DNA of 10,504 nucleotides from Acidobacteriota bacterium (GTDB lineage Bacteria > Acidobacteriota > Terriglobia > Acidiferrales > UBA7541): the NCBI GenBank assembly GCA_003224195.1, contig QHYP01000065.1, positions 1 through 10,504 of the forward strand, read 5' to 3'. Positions 1 through 6,631 of this stretch are shown one piece after another (positions within the stretch are counted from its first letter, which is position 1; the number at the start of each line of letters is the position of its first letter). The translations under genes were made by a program, and so were the position numbers. Below the pieces are notes generated by a model. The model searched no databases, was not told where the DNA came from, and saw nothing but the letters and a program-made list of their open reading frames with translations.

Positions 1-25
1 TCCCGCAGAAACCGACTCAAAACCT

Positions 26-112
26 GTCATCCTGAGGGGAACCGACTTGCCTGCGGCAGGCAGGCGAGGCCCTGTGTCGGGACTCCGGAAACCGGAGTTC
101 GCCGAAGGATCT
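26..112. repeat. Composite inverted-repeat element, dispersed-repeat-like
   Basis: The stretch begins GTCATCCTGAGGGGA (26-40) and ends GCCGAAGGATCT (101-112). These two ends resemble the ends of a short dispersed repeat that I associate from memory with Acidobacteriota and some other soil bacteria. Between them are nested inverted repeats. TGCCTGC (48-54) and GCAGGCA (56-62) form a perfect 7-bp stem around one base. ACTCCGG (82-88) and CCGGAGT (92-98) form a perfect 7-bp stem with an AAA loop. CCGAC (42-46) can pair with GTCGG (76-80), enclosing the first hairpin. The structure is seen directly; membership of a genome-wide family is inference. Confidence 0.45.
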
Positions 113-153
113 GAACTCGCACTGTATGCCTGTAGTATCTGTTGGGATTCTTC

Positions 154-174
154 GCCCATCCTCGTCGGATGGGC
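154..174. repeat. Perfect 8-bp hairpin
   Basis: GCCCATCC (154-161) and GGATGGGC (167-174) are perfect reverse complements around a 5-base TCGTC loop. The stem is GC-rich and would be stable in RNA from either strand. There is no T-run on either side, so it is not a classical intrinsic terminator. It could protect the 3' end of the ntrX transcript or be part of the neighbouring repeat-like DNA. Confidence 0.4.
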
Positions 175-347
175 TCACAAGGACGCGATGCTTCACGCTC
201 ACTTTCTCAGGCAACCGCATCCTTGTGGGAAATGCGAGCGGAGATCTTTGCCGGCATGCGTCACCGCGGCGGCACGGTCTTGCACCGATTCGTATCGGAC
301 CGGCGGCTTGCCGGAAACTGGCCTGCGGTGCAACGGGAGCGCGGGTC

Positions 348-1706
348 CTATTCCGGCGCGGCAATTCCCAGCGACTTCATTTTGCGGTAGAGGTGGCTGC
401 GCTCGAGCCCCAGGGCGGCGGCGGTCTGCGTCATATTCCAGCGGTTTTCCTGCAATTTCCGCAGAATGAATTCGCGTTCGTAGGCGCTGCGCGCTTGGTG
501 CAGCGTTGAATACGGCTGCATGGGGCTCTCGGCCACGCCGCGGAAAAGTTCCGGCGGGAGGTGGTGCGGCTCGATGCGCATCTGCGGGCACATGATGACC
601 AGCCGTTCGACCAGATTCCGCAATTCCCGCACGTTGCCCGGCCAGGGATAGCGGAGAAGAATTTCCATGGCCGCGTCGCTCATCTCTTTAACCTTGCGCC
701 CGTACTGAGAGCAGAACTCTGCCAGGAAATAGCGCGCGAGGATCGGAATGTCCTCGCGCCGGTCGCGCAACGGCGCAACGTAGAAGGGAATCACGTTCAA
801 TCGGTAGAAGAGATCCTGGCGGAACGCCCCGCGGGATATCTCCTGCTCGAGATTCTTGTTCGTGGCTGCAATCACGCGCACGTCCACGCTGACTGTCTGG
901 CTCGAACCGACTGGCTCGAAGCGCTGCTGCTCCAGCACGCGAAGCACTTTCGATTGCGTGCGCAGGCTCATGTCGCCGACTTCGTCGAGAAACAGCGTGC
1001 CGCCATCGGCCTTCTGGAACTTTCCAATCTTGTCGTCGGTCGCGCCCGTGAAGCTGCCCTTCACATGGCCGAAGAGTTCCGACTCGATCAGCTCCTCGGG
1101 GATCGCCGCACAATTGACCTCCACAAAAAGCCCTTTGCTCCGGAGGCCCGCCGCGTGCAGCGCCCGTGCAACCAACTCCTTGCCGGTCCCGCTTTCCCCG
1201 TAGATGAGCACGCGGCCGTTTGTCGGCGCGGTCACCGCGATCTGCTGGCGCAGCGCCTTCATCGGCACGCTCTCGCCAATCACTTGATACCGATGACCGA
1301 GTTCCGCGTGCAACTGCTCATTCTCTTGTGCCAGGCGCCGCTGCTCTACGGCGTTGCGCACGAGCAGGACGGTACGCTCGAGGGATAGCGGCTTCTCGAC
1401 AAAATCGAACGCGCCGAGCTTCGTCGCACGGACCGCTGTTTCGATGTTTCCATGGCCGGAAATGATAATGACTGCCGGTGGCCGCGGAAGGGCCTGCAGC
1501 CGGCTCAGTGTTTCGAGGCCGTCGATCCCCGGCAGCCAAATGTCGAGGAGGACGGCCTCAAATTGGCCATCGACGGCGTGCTCGAGAGCTTCCTCGCCCG
1601 AAGCCACGGCATCGACGCGATAGCCCTCGTCTTGCAGGATCGAGGAGAGAGACTCACGGATCCCGGCTTCATCGTCCACAACCAGAATGCGGGAATGTTG
1701 CGTCAT
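348..1706 (-). CDS. ntrX: NtrX-like sigma-54-dependent response regulator
   Basis: This 452-residue protein has the full three-domain plan of an NtrC-family activator. The receiver domain (about 5-120) has the acidic pair D11/D12, the phospho-acceptor D55 in LLDIWLPG and K105 in VEKPL. The AAA+ domain (about 142-370) has Walker A GESGTGKE (170-177), a sigma-54 contact loop reading GSFTGA (217-222; most members have GAFTGA), Walker B TLFLDE (237-242) and an arginine-finger region FYRLNV (300-305). A Fis-type helix-turn-helix lies at about 421-447. It is expected to turn sigma-54 promoters on when phosphorylated by the kinase encoded just upstream. Its ATG overlaps that gene's TGA by 4 nt, and its own Shine-Dalgarno is weak, so translation is probably coupled. 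The NtrX name rests on pairing with an NtrY-type kinase; a generic NtrC-family regulator is the alternative. Confidence 0.93.
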   Translation of the reverse strand: MTQHSRILVVDDEAGIRESLSSILQDEGYRVDAVASGEEALEHAVDGQFEAVLLDIWLPGIDGLETLSRLQALPRPPAVIIISGHGNIETAVRATKLGAFDFVEKPLSLERTVLLVRNAVEQRRLAQENEQLHAELGHRYQVIGESVPMKALRQQIAVTAPTNGRVLIYGESGTGKELVARALHAAGLRSKGLFVEVNCAAIPEELIESELFGHVKGSFTGATDDKIGKFQKADGGTLFLDEVGDMSLRTQSKVLRVLEQQRFEPVGSSQTVSVDVRVIAATNKNLEQEISRGAFRQDLFYRLNVIPFYVAPLRDRREDIPILARYFLAEFCSQYGRKVKEMSDAAMEILLRYPWPGNVRELRNLVERLVIMCPQMRIEPHHLPPELFRGVAESPMQPYSTLHQARSAYEREFILRKLQENRWNMTQTAAALGLERSHLYRKMKSLGIAAPE

Positions 1707-3925
1707 CGGCGGGTATCCGAGGTTCGACTCCGTTCCGCCGGGTGCGTCAGGACGCTTTCCGCCACCGGCAACTCGACGAAGAAGCGCGAGCCCACAGGCT
1801 GATTGTCTTCCACGTTGATTTTACCGCCATGCTCGGCCACGATCCGCGCGGCGATGGCCAACCCGAGCCCGGTCCCGCGGTCCTTGGTCGAAAAACTCGG
1901 GAGGAAGAGTTTGTCCTTGTCTTCGGGGGAAATTCCGTGTCCGGTGTCTTCGACGCAGATTTCGATCGTTTCGGCGTCGGGGTGGGCGCGCGTCAAAACG
2001 CGAATCTTCTTCACGGAAGAGTTCTCCAGCGCCTCCGCAGCGTTGTCGATCAAATTCACTAAAACGCTGCGCAGGAGATTGGCGTCGCCGCGAACAGCGG
2101 GCAGATTCGCCTCAAAATGCGTTTCGAGCGTGATCCCTTCCAACCGGCCGGCGAAGACTTCGACGGACTGGCGCGCGATTTCGTTTGCATCGGTGCTGGC
2201 AAGTCTCGCGGTGGGGAAGCGGACGAATTGCGAAAATTCGTCAACCAGGGCCGCCAGTGAAGCCACTTCCTGGCTAATCAACCGCGAACATTCCTGCACC
2301 AGGCGCGTGAGCTCGGGGTCGGAATGTGCGCCGTCTGCTTGCTGCTCGCGGCGCTCGAGATAACGTTCCAGGCGCTGCGCGGACAGCTGAATTGGCGTAA
2401 GGGGGTTCTTGATCTCATGCGCGATGCGTTGCGCCACCTCTTGCCAGGCGGCGGACTTCTGCGCGCGTAGCAGTTCTGTCACGTCATCGAGCACGACGAC
2501 GTAGCCGGTATGCGCGCGCCGTGGCCCCAGCGAGCTCACCGTCACGGCCGCGTGCAGAACGCGCCCCTGGGCAATCATTTCGATTTCGCGTGAGACGACG
2601 CCCATGCGCTGCGACCTCCGCATCAGATCTTGCACCGCGCGCGCCGCGTCCTGACCCATCAGCTCGTCGAGGGTGCGGGCTTCGCGCGCCGGAGAGCCCA
2701 GGATCTTGCCGGTCGCTGAATTCGTGCGCAACACGCTTCCTTCGCTGTCCACCGACACTACTCCCGTGGGAACATTTTCTAGAATCGTCTCGATGAGCTG
2801 GCGCCGACGCTCCAGCTCCTGGACGGCCTGCTGCAAGTTGCTTGTGAATTCGTCGATCTGCTGCCGGTTATCCCGCAACTGCGTGGTCATCGCATTGAAT
2901 GAGCGTATGAGCACGCCAAGTTCGTCTTGGGCTTGCTCCGCCACCAGATATTCAAAATTGCCGGAAGACACTTCTCGCGTGCCTTCGGCGAGCGCCTGAA
3001 TCGGAACGGTCACTTGCTTGGCGAGGAAGAGCGCCATCCACAGAACCCCGAAAATCAGAAGCAGCGTGAAAAGAAAAAGAATAAGGATAAGCTGCGTTTT
3101 CAATGCCTTCAGATGCTTTTTTTCTTGTTCGTAGGCCGAGGATTGGCGCTGGATCTCCGTGAGTCGTGTCAGATAGTCGCTGGGCACCTCCCTCGCCGCG
3201 AAACTCGTCAAGCCATTATGGGTACGACTGCGGCCCGCGAGGAACAGAGCTCCCTCGCCGCGCCAAATCTCGGCGCCATTGGGCAAAGTCTGTTGGAACA
3301 CGGGAGGCCCTTGCTGGGAGGAGTTCTGCGTTCCCGCGGCGGAGTTATCGTGCCAGCAGTAATGAAATTCTCCAATTTTTCCGCCAGCGTCTGCAAACCA
3401 GAAGGCGTCCGCAGCTTGGCAACGTGCCGCTCTTTCCTCCAAATGGCTCAGTGGATTCTCTTCGCCAAGCGGGCCCCACTGGCTTGCTAGGCGCGTGAGC
3501 CGATCGCGACCAAGTTGGCCCATTTCCCCTAAGAGCCCGCGACTCTGCTCCGAGGCGATCTCCAGAGGCCTTGGGAACCAGCGGCTGAGCGTGCGATTCA
3601 GCAGCGAGTAACTCACAAAAAACATGAAAATGACGGGCAGCAGGGATATGACAATCGCGCCGAGCACCATTTTTGTTTTGAAGCGCGCGCCGAGCTGTTG
3701 ATTGCTGCGTTCCGCCCAGAGTCGCAGCAGCGTGCGCGCCAGAATCAGAAAGAAGACCACAAACGCGGCGGTGACAAACGTAGAGACAGCGAAGAGAGTT
3801 AGCGCATCCTTGGGTTCGAACGGCACGTCGAGTGAGCCGAGCGTAAAAACGGCAGCCAGGAGCAGCGTGAGCAGAATCCCGCCGCCCGCCAGACGCCAGC
3901 GTCGCTTGGGTTCAAGGGGACTCAT
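1703..3925 (-). CDS. ntrY: NtrY-like transmembrane sensor histidine kinase
   Basis: The protein is 740 residues, the usual length for NtrY. Three N-terminal membrane helices (about 13-32, 41-66, 85-109) and a fourth at 276-302 enclose an extracytoplasmic domain (about 110-275); basic residues 7-11 and 79-85 fit this topology. Then come a HAMP linker (about 303-355), a PAS domain (about 375-485), and HisKA with phospho-acceptor H503 in HEIKNPLTPIQLSAQRL, the wording typical of NtrY. The ATPase domain has the N-box NLIDNAAEAL (624-633), G1 DTGHG (660-664), F-box LFLPSFSTK (673-681) and G2 GTGLGLA (684-690). The open frame extends upstream to 4051, but ATG 3925 is chosen: GGGAGG (3935-3940) lies 9 nt before it, and the ATG overlaps the glycosylase stop as ATGA. 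It should phosphorylate the regulator encoded next. The external domain carries C169, H188, C190 and H192, a possible metal or redox site. Confidence 0.93.
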   Translation of the reverse strand: MSPLEPKRRWRLAGGGILLTLLLAAVFTLGSLDVPFEPKDALTLFAVSTFVTAAFVVFFLILARTLLRLWAERSNQQLGARFKTKMVLGAIVISLLPVIFMFFVSYSLLNRTLSRWFPRPLEIASEQSRGLLGEMGQLGRDRLTRLASQWGPLGEENPLSHLEERAARCQAADAFWFADAGGKIGEFHYCWHDNSAAGTQNSSQQGPPVFQQTLPNGAEIWRGEGALFLAGRSRTHNGLTSFAAREVPSDYLTRLTEIQRQSSAYEQEKKHLKALKTQLILILFLFTLLLIFGVLWMALFLAKQVTVPIQALAEGTREVSSGNFEYLVAEQAQDELGVLIRSFNAMTTQLRDNRQQIDEFTSNLQQAVQELERRRQLIETILENVPTGVVSVDSEGSVLRTNSATGKILGSPAREARTLDELMGQDAARAVQDLMRRSQRMGVVSREIEMIAQGRVLHAAVTVSSLGPRRAHTGYVVVLDDVTELLRAQKSAAWQEVAQRIAHEIKNPLTPIQLSAQRLERYLERREQQADGAHSDPELTRLVQECSRLISQEVASLAALVDEFSQFVRFPTARLASTDANEIARQSVEVFAGRLEGITLETHFEANLPAVRGDANLLRSVLVNLIDNAAEALENSSVKKIRVLTRAHPDAETIEICVEDTGHGISPEDKDKLFLPSFSTKDRGTGLGLAIAARIVAEHGGKINVEDNQPVGSRFFVELPVAESVLTHPAERSRTSDTRR

Positions 3926-4659
3926 CGCGCCGAACCTCCCGTTTGGGGTGAGAGCGTGCGGGCACCGTCGACCAGTTTGTTTTTCACAATTGGCGGCAGG
4001 TAAGGCCCGAGCGGGCATTCCTCGCAACGCGGGTTTTTCGCCCGGCACCAATTCTTCCCGACCCTGACGAGGAGTGCGTGATACTCGTTGAAAAGGGACG
4101 CCTCGCGCCGGAGATTGCTCTCGAAGAAGGTTCGGAGGTCGTCGTAGCGCTGGCGCGAATCTGCCAGACCGTGCCGCTCGAAAATCCGGCGCGTATAAGC
4201 ATCCACGACAAACACGGGATGGCCGCCGGCATACAGCAGAATACAGTCCGCCGTCTCCGGTCCGATGCCAGGGACACCCAGCAACTTCTTCCGAAGCTCC
4301 GCGGTCGGTGTCCGGAACATCTTCGGCAAGGAGCCACCATACTCCTTGCGCAGAAAGCGCATGAAGGCTTTCAGTTTTCTGGCCTTTTGACGGAAATAAC
4401 CCGACGAGCGAATCAGCTGCGCCAGCTTGACAGACGAAACTTTCTCTAACGCGCCGGGAGTGAGCAATTCCTCGCGGCGAAGGTTTTCAATGGCCCGTTC
4501 AACGTTTACCCAGGCGGTGTTCTGCGTAAGGATCGCCCCTACGCACACCTCAAAAGGCGTCTTTCCAGGCCACCACCCCTGCGGTCCCAGAACCTCAAAG
4601 AGGACACTGTAGTATTTTTGCAACACATTGGCCGGGTGGGACTCTGTCTTCGCCCTCAC
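3922..4659 (-). CDS. Endonuclease III/MagIII-like DNA glycosylase (HhH-GPD)
   Basis: From GTG 4659 the protein is 245 residues. It is a helix-hairpin-helix base-excision glycosylase. The N-terminal block VLGPQGWWPGKTPFEVCVGAI and TQNTAW are typical of the endonuclease III-related group that includes MagIII 3-methyladenine glycosylase. The hairpin reads VPGIGPETAD, followed by VVDAYTRR with the catalytic Asp (codon near 4201-4203). The hairpin residue that is the catalytic Lys in endonuclease III is Glu here, which points to a monofunctional glycosylase without AP-lyase activity. The C-terminus has CX6CX2C, but the fourth [4Fe-4S] Cys is replaced by Leu. The frame is open to ATG 4752, but the best promoter lies at 4729-4757, so that start would precede transcription. 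ATG 4719 would be nearly leaderless. GTG 4659 has AGGA 12 nt upstream and gives a family-like N-terminus. The stop overlaps the ntrY start. The lesion it removes cannot be told from sequence. Confidence 0.85.
   Translation of the reverse strand: MRAKTESHPANVLQKYYSVLFEVLGPQGWWPGKTPFEVCVGAILTQNTAWVNVERAIENLRREELLTPGALEKVSSVKLAQLIRSSGYFRQKARKLKAFMRFLRKEYGGSLPKMFRTPTAELRKKLLGVPGIGPETADCILLYAGGHPVFVVDAYTRRIFERHGLADSRQRYDDLRTFFESNLRREASLFNEYHALLVRVGKNWCRAKNPRCEECPLGPYLPPIVKNKLVDGARTLSPQTGGSAR
3935..3940 (-). promoter_or_regulatory. Ribosome binding site of ntrY
   Basis: On the minus strand GGGAGG sits 9 nt before the ATG at 3925, inside the 3' end of the glycosylase gene. It decides the ntrY start over the in-frame candidate at 4051, which would overlap the upstream gene by about 130 bp. 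Confidence 0.75.
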
Positions 4660-4728
4660 GACTGGAGAGATTCCTGCCCAAGGTGCGCCGGAAGTAGGCA
4701 ATGGTGCCGACAAAGTCATTCTGAGGGC

Positions 4729-4757
4729 AAGATAGCTGCTGCCTTTGGGCAAGTCAA
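4729..4757 (-). promoter_or_regulatory. Sigma-70-type promoter of the glycosylase-ntrY-ntrX operon
   Basis: Minus strand: -35 TTGACT (4752-4757; 5 of 6 to TTGACA), a 17-bp spacer, and -10 TATCTT (4729-4734; 4 of 6 to TATAAT, with the important TA and final T kept). Transcription would begin near 4722. No equally good pair exists elsewhere in the gap on this strand. The site lies inside the N-terminal extension of the longest glycosylase frame, which is why that extension is doubted. Confidence 0.6.
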
Positions 4758-4762
4758 GAACG

Positions 4763-4790
4763 CCACCTGTGCCCCTTTCGCACCACCTGT
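4763..4790. repeat. Direct repeat CCACCTGT x2, possible operator
   Basis: CCACCTGT occurs at 4763-4770 and again at 4783-4790, a spacing of exactly 20 bp, or about two helical turns. The pair lies just upstream of the glycosylase operon's -35 box and upstream of pilB, where an activator or divergent regulator would bind. The repeat is seen; the operator role is inference. Confidence 0.3.
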
Positions 4791-4804
4791 TCTTGTGGAC
4801 AGGG

Positions 4805-4833
4805 TGTTAGCCATTCCACAACGGTAGTAGAAT
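4805..4833 (+). promoter_or_regulatory. Weak candidate promoter for pilB
   Basis: TAGAAT (4828-4833) differs from the -10 consensus at one base. The hexamer 17 bp upstream, TGTTAG (4805-4810), is a poor -35. This would give a 5' leader of about 60 nt for pilB. TTGTGG (4793-4798) and CCACAA (4816-4821) form an inverted repeat overlapping this region. No sigma-54 -24/-12 element with the correct GG-N10-GC spacing was found in the gap. Confidence 0.2.
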
Positions 4834-4901
4834 TAGTCCGCTCCGGTCGTTCCTCCTTTGATAGGGTTAACTGCGGGTGTTTAGATCGCGGGAGTGCGCG
4901 G

Positions 4902-6626
4902 ATGTCCATCCGGCTTGGCGAAATATTGGTCAAAGAGAGCCTGATCACCCAGGATCAGCTCCAAAAAGCACTCGACTTCCAGCGGACGAATGGCGGCAAG
5001 CTGGGGAGTTGTCTCACCCGTCTGGGTTTCATCACCGACGACGACATCACGGGCGTCCTTTCCCGGCAATACGGCGTTCCCTCCATCAATCTGAAGTATT
5101 ACGAGATCGATCCCAACGTCATCAAGCTAATTCCGCAGGACACTGCCGCCCGGTACCAGGTTATCCCGCTTTCCCGCGTCGGCTCCGTTCTGACCATCGC
5201 CATGACCGATCCCACAAACGTATTCGCGATGGACGACATCAAGTTCATGACCGGCTTCAACGTGGAGCCGGTCGTCGCGTCGGAGTCTGCCATTGCCGAG
5301 GCCATCTCGCGGTTCTACGGCGCGGCCGCGCTCTCAAACAACGAAGCAGAGCTCAGCAAGGTGATGAAGGAAATAGCCGACGAAGAGCAGGACCTCGAGC
5401 TCGCTGCCGAAGAGGAGGAACTGGACGCGGCAGCTCTGGAAAAAGCCGCCGAAGAAGCGCCCATCATCAAGCTCGTGAACCTTATCCTCACCGACGCAGT
5501 CAAGCGCGGCGCAAGCGATATCCACGTCGAGCCTTATGAGCTCGAGATGCGCGTCAGGTTCCGAGTCGACGGCATTCTCCAGACGGTTATGAATCCGCCG
5601 CTTCGCCTCAAGGACGCCATCACCAGCCGCATGAAGATCATGGCGAAGCTCGACATCGCCGAAAAGCGCCTCCCGCAAGATGGCCGCATCATGATCAAGT
5701 ACAGAGCTGACGGCAAGCGGAAGGAACTGGACTTCCGCGTTTCCACCGTCCCAACCCTGTACGGCGAAAAAATCGTCCTCCGGCTTCTCGACAAGGAAAA
5801 TCTGCGGCTCGACATGACCAAGTTGGGCTTCGAGCCGGAATCCCTGAAGAAATTCGAACGCAACATCCTGCGCCCCTACGGGATGGTTCTAGTCACCGGG
5901 CCGACGGGCTCAGGCAAAACCAACACTCTTTATTCTTCCGTCTCCCGTCTGAATACGGTCGAAACAAACATAATGACCGCGGAGGACCCCGTCGAGTTTC
6001 AGTTGGCCGGCGTCAATCAGGTGCAGATGAAGGAGCAGATCGGTTTGAATTTCGCCGCCGCGCTGCGCGCCTTCCTCCGGCAGGATCCCAACATCATTCT
6101 TGTCGGTGAGATCCGCGACTTCGAAACGGCGGAAATCGCTGTCAAAGCGGCGCTTACCGGCCACTTGGTTCTCTCCACGTTGCACACGAACGACGCCCCC
6201 TCCACCATCAGCCGCCTGATGAACATGGGGATCGAGCCGTTCCTCGTTGCCACCTCCGTGAACCTGATCGGCGCCCAACGCCTCGTCCGGCGTATCTGTC
6301 CCAACTGCAGGGAAATACAGGATGTGCCCGAGCAGGCGTTGATCGACGCGGGGTTCACGCCCGATGAAGTCAAAACGGTGAAGATCTATCACGGCAAGGG
6401 ATGCAATCTTTGCAGCAAGGGCGGCTACAAGGGCCGCACCGGCCTCTACGAAGTCATGGAAATCAATGATGAGCTGCGCGAGTTGATTCTCGTGGGCGCC
6501 TCCGCACTGGAATTGAAAAAGAAGGCGTTGGAACAAGGCATGCTCACATTGCGCCGCAGCGGATTGATCAAGGTGGCCGCGGGTCTGACGACTCTCGAGG
6601 AGGTCTTGCGCGAATCGGTTCTGTAA
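4902..6626 (+). CDS. pilB: Type IV pilus extension ATPase PilB
   Basis: This 574-residue protein is a GspE/PilB-family motor ATPase that powers pilus assembly from the cytoplasmic face of the PilC platform. The N-terminus holds two tandem 24-residue MshEN motifs (4-27 and 33-56) of the type that binds c-di-GMP in MshE. A Glu-rich linker (about 133-176) joins to the motor core. That core has Walker A GPTGSGKT (333-340), Walker B GEIRD (402-406, catalytic E403) and the His box HLVLSTLHTND (421-431). A four-Cys zinc site, C466-X2-C469 and C501-X2-C504, is present; this marks PilB/GspE and is absent from PilT. ATG 4902 has GGGAG (4890-4894) 7 nt upstream. It is first of pilB-pilT-pilC-pilS, divergent from the glycosylase operon. 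GspE of a type II system is the alternative, disfavoured by adjacent pilT. Confidence 0.96.
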   Translation: MSIRLGEILVKESLITQDQLQKALDFQRTNGGKLGSCLTRLGFITDDDITGVLSRQYGVPSINLKYYEIDPNVIKLIPQDTAARYQVIPLSRVGSVLTIAMTDPTNVFAMDDIKFMTGFNVEPVVASESAIAEAISRFYGAAALSNNEAELSKVMKEIADEEQDLELAAEEEELDAAALEKAAEEAPIIKLVNLILTDAVKRGASDIHVEPYELEMRVRFRVDGILQTVMNPPLRLKDAITSRMKIMAKLDIAEKRLPQDGRIMIKYRADGKRKELDFRVSTVPTLYGEKIVLRLLDKENLRLDMTKLGFEPESLKKFERNILRPYGMVLVTGPTGSGKTNTLYSSVSRLNTVETNIMTAEDPVEFQLAGVNQVQMKEQIGLNFAAALRAFLRQDPNIILVGEIRDFETAEIAVKAALTGHLVLSTLHTNDAPSTISRLMNMGIEPFLVATSVNLIGAQRLVRRICPNCREIQDVPEQALIDAGFTPDEVKTVKIYHGKGCNLCSKGGYKGRTGLYEVMEINDELRELILVGASALELKKKALEQGMLTLRRSGLIKVAAGLTTLEEVLRESVL

Positions 6627-6631
6627 CGCGT

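Larger units (their letters stand above)
1..347. other. Non-coding region downstream of ntrX
   Basis: Several frames stay open here, but none resembles a known protein, none has a convincing ribosome binding site, and they overlap one another on both strands. I treat them as chance frames in GC-rich DNA. The stretch is the 3' flank of the minus-strand ntrX gene, which stops at 348-350. It holds short inverted repeats (48-62, 82-98, 154-174, 285-298). None is followed on the minus strand by a T-run, so no standard intrinsic terminator for the ntrX operon can be assigned. I see no tRNA or rRNA. Confidence 0.6.

Noticed and set aside
211..221. 11-mer GCAACCGCATC repeated at 9079-9089
   Set aside because: Several shared 11-mers are expected by chance in a 10-kb window, and the flanks do not match.
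1..347. CRISPR array, tRNA or riboswitch in the left flank
   Set aside because: No regularly spaced direct repeats, no tRNA T-loop or anticodon arm, and no recognisable c-di-GMP or cobalamin riboswitch core were found by eye.
561..1388. 275-codon plus-strand open frame opposite ntrX
   Set aside because: Antisense of a conserved regulator, with no ribosome binding site and no family resemblance.
4796..4811. Possible sigma-54 promoter for pilB (TGGACAG...TTAGC)
   Set aside because: The spacing between GG and GC is 11 bases instead of the required 10, and the -12 half is poor.
4858..4886. Sigma-70 pair TTGATA-N17-TTAGAT before pilB
   Set aside because: The start of transcription would fall within the pilB Shine-Dalgarno (4890-4894), giving no usable leader, and the -10 box matches only 3 of 6.
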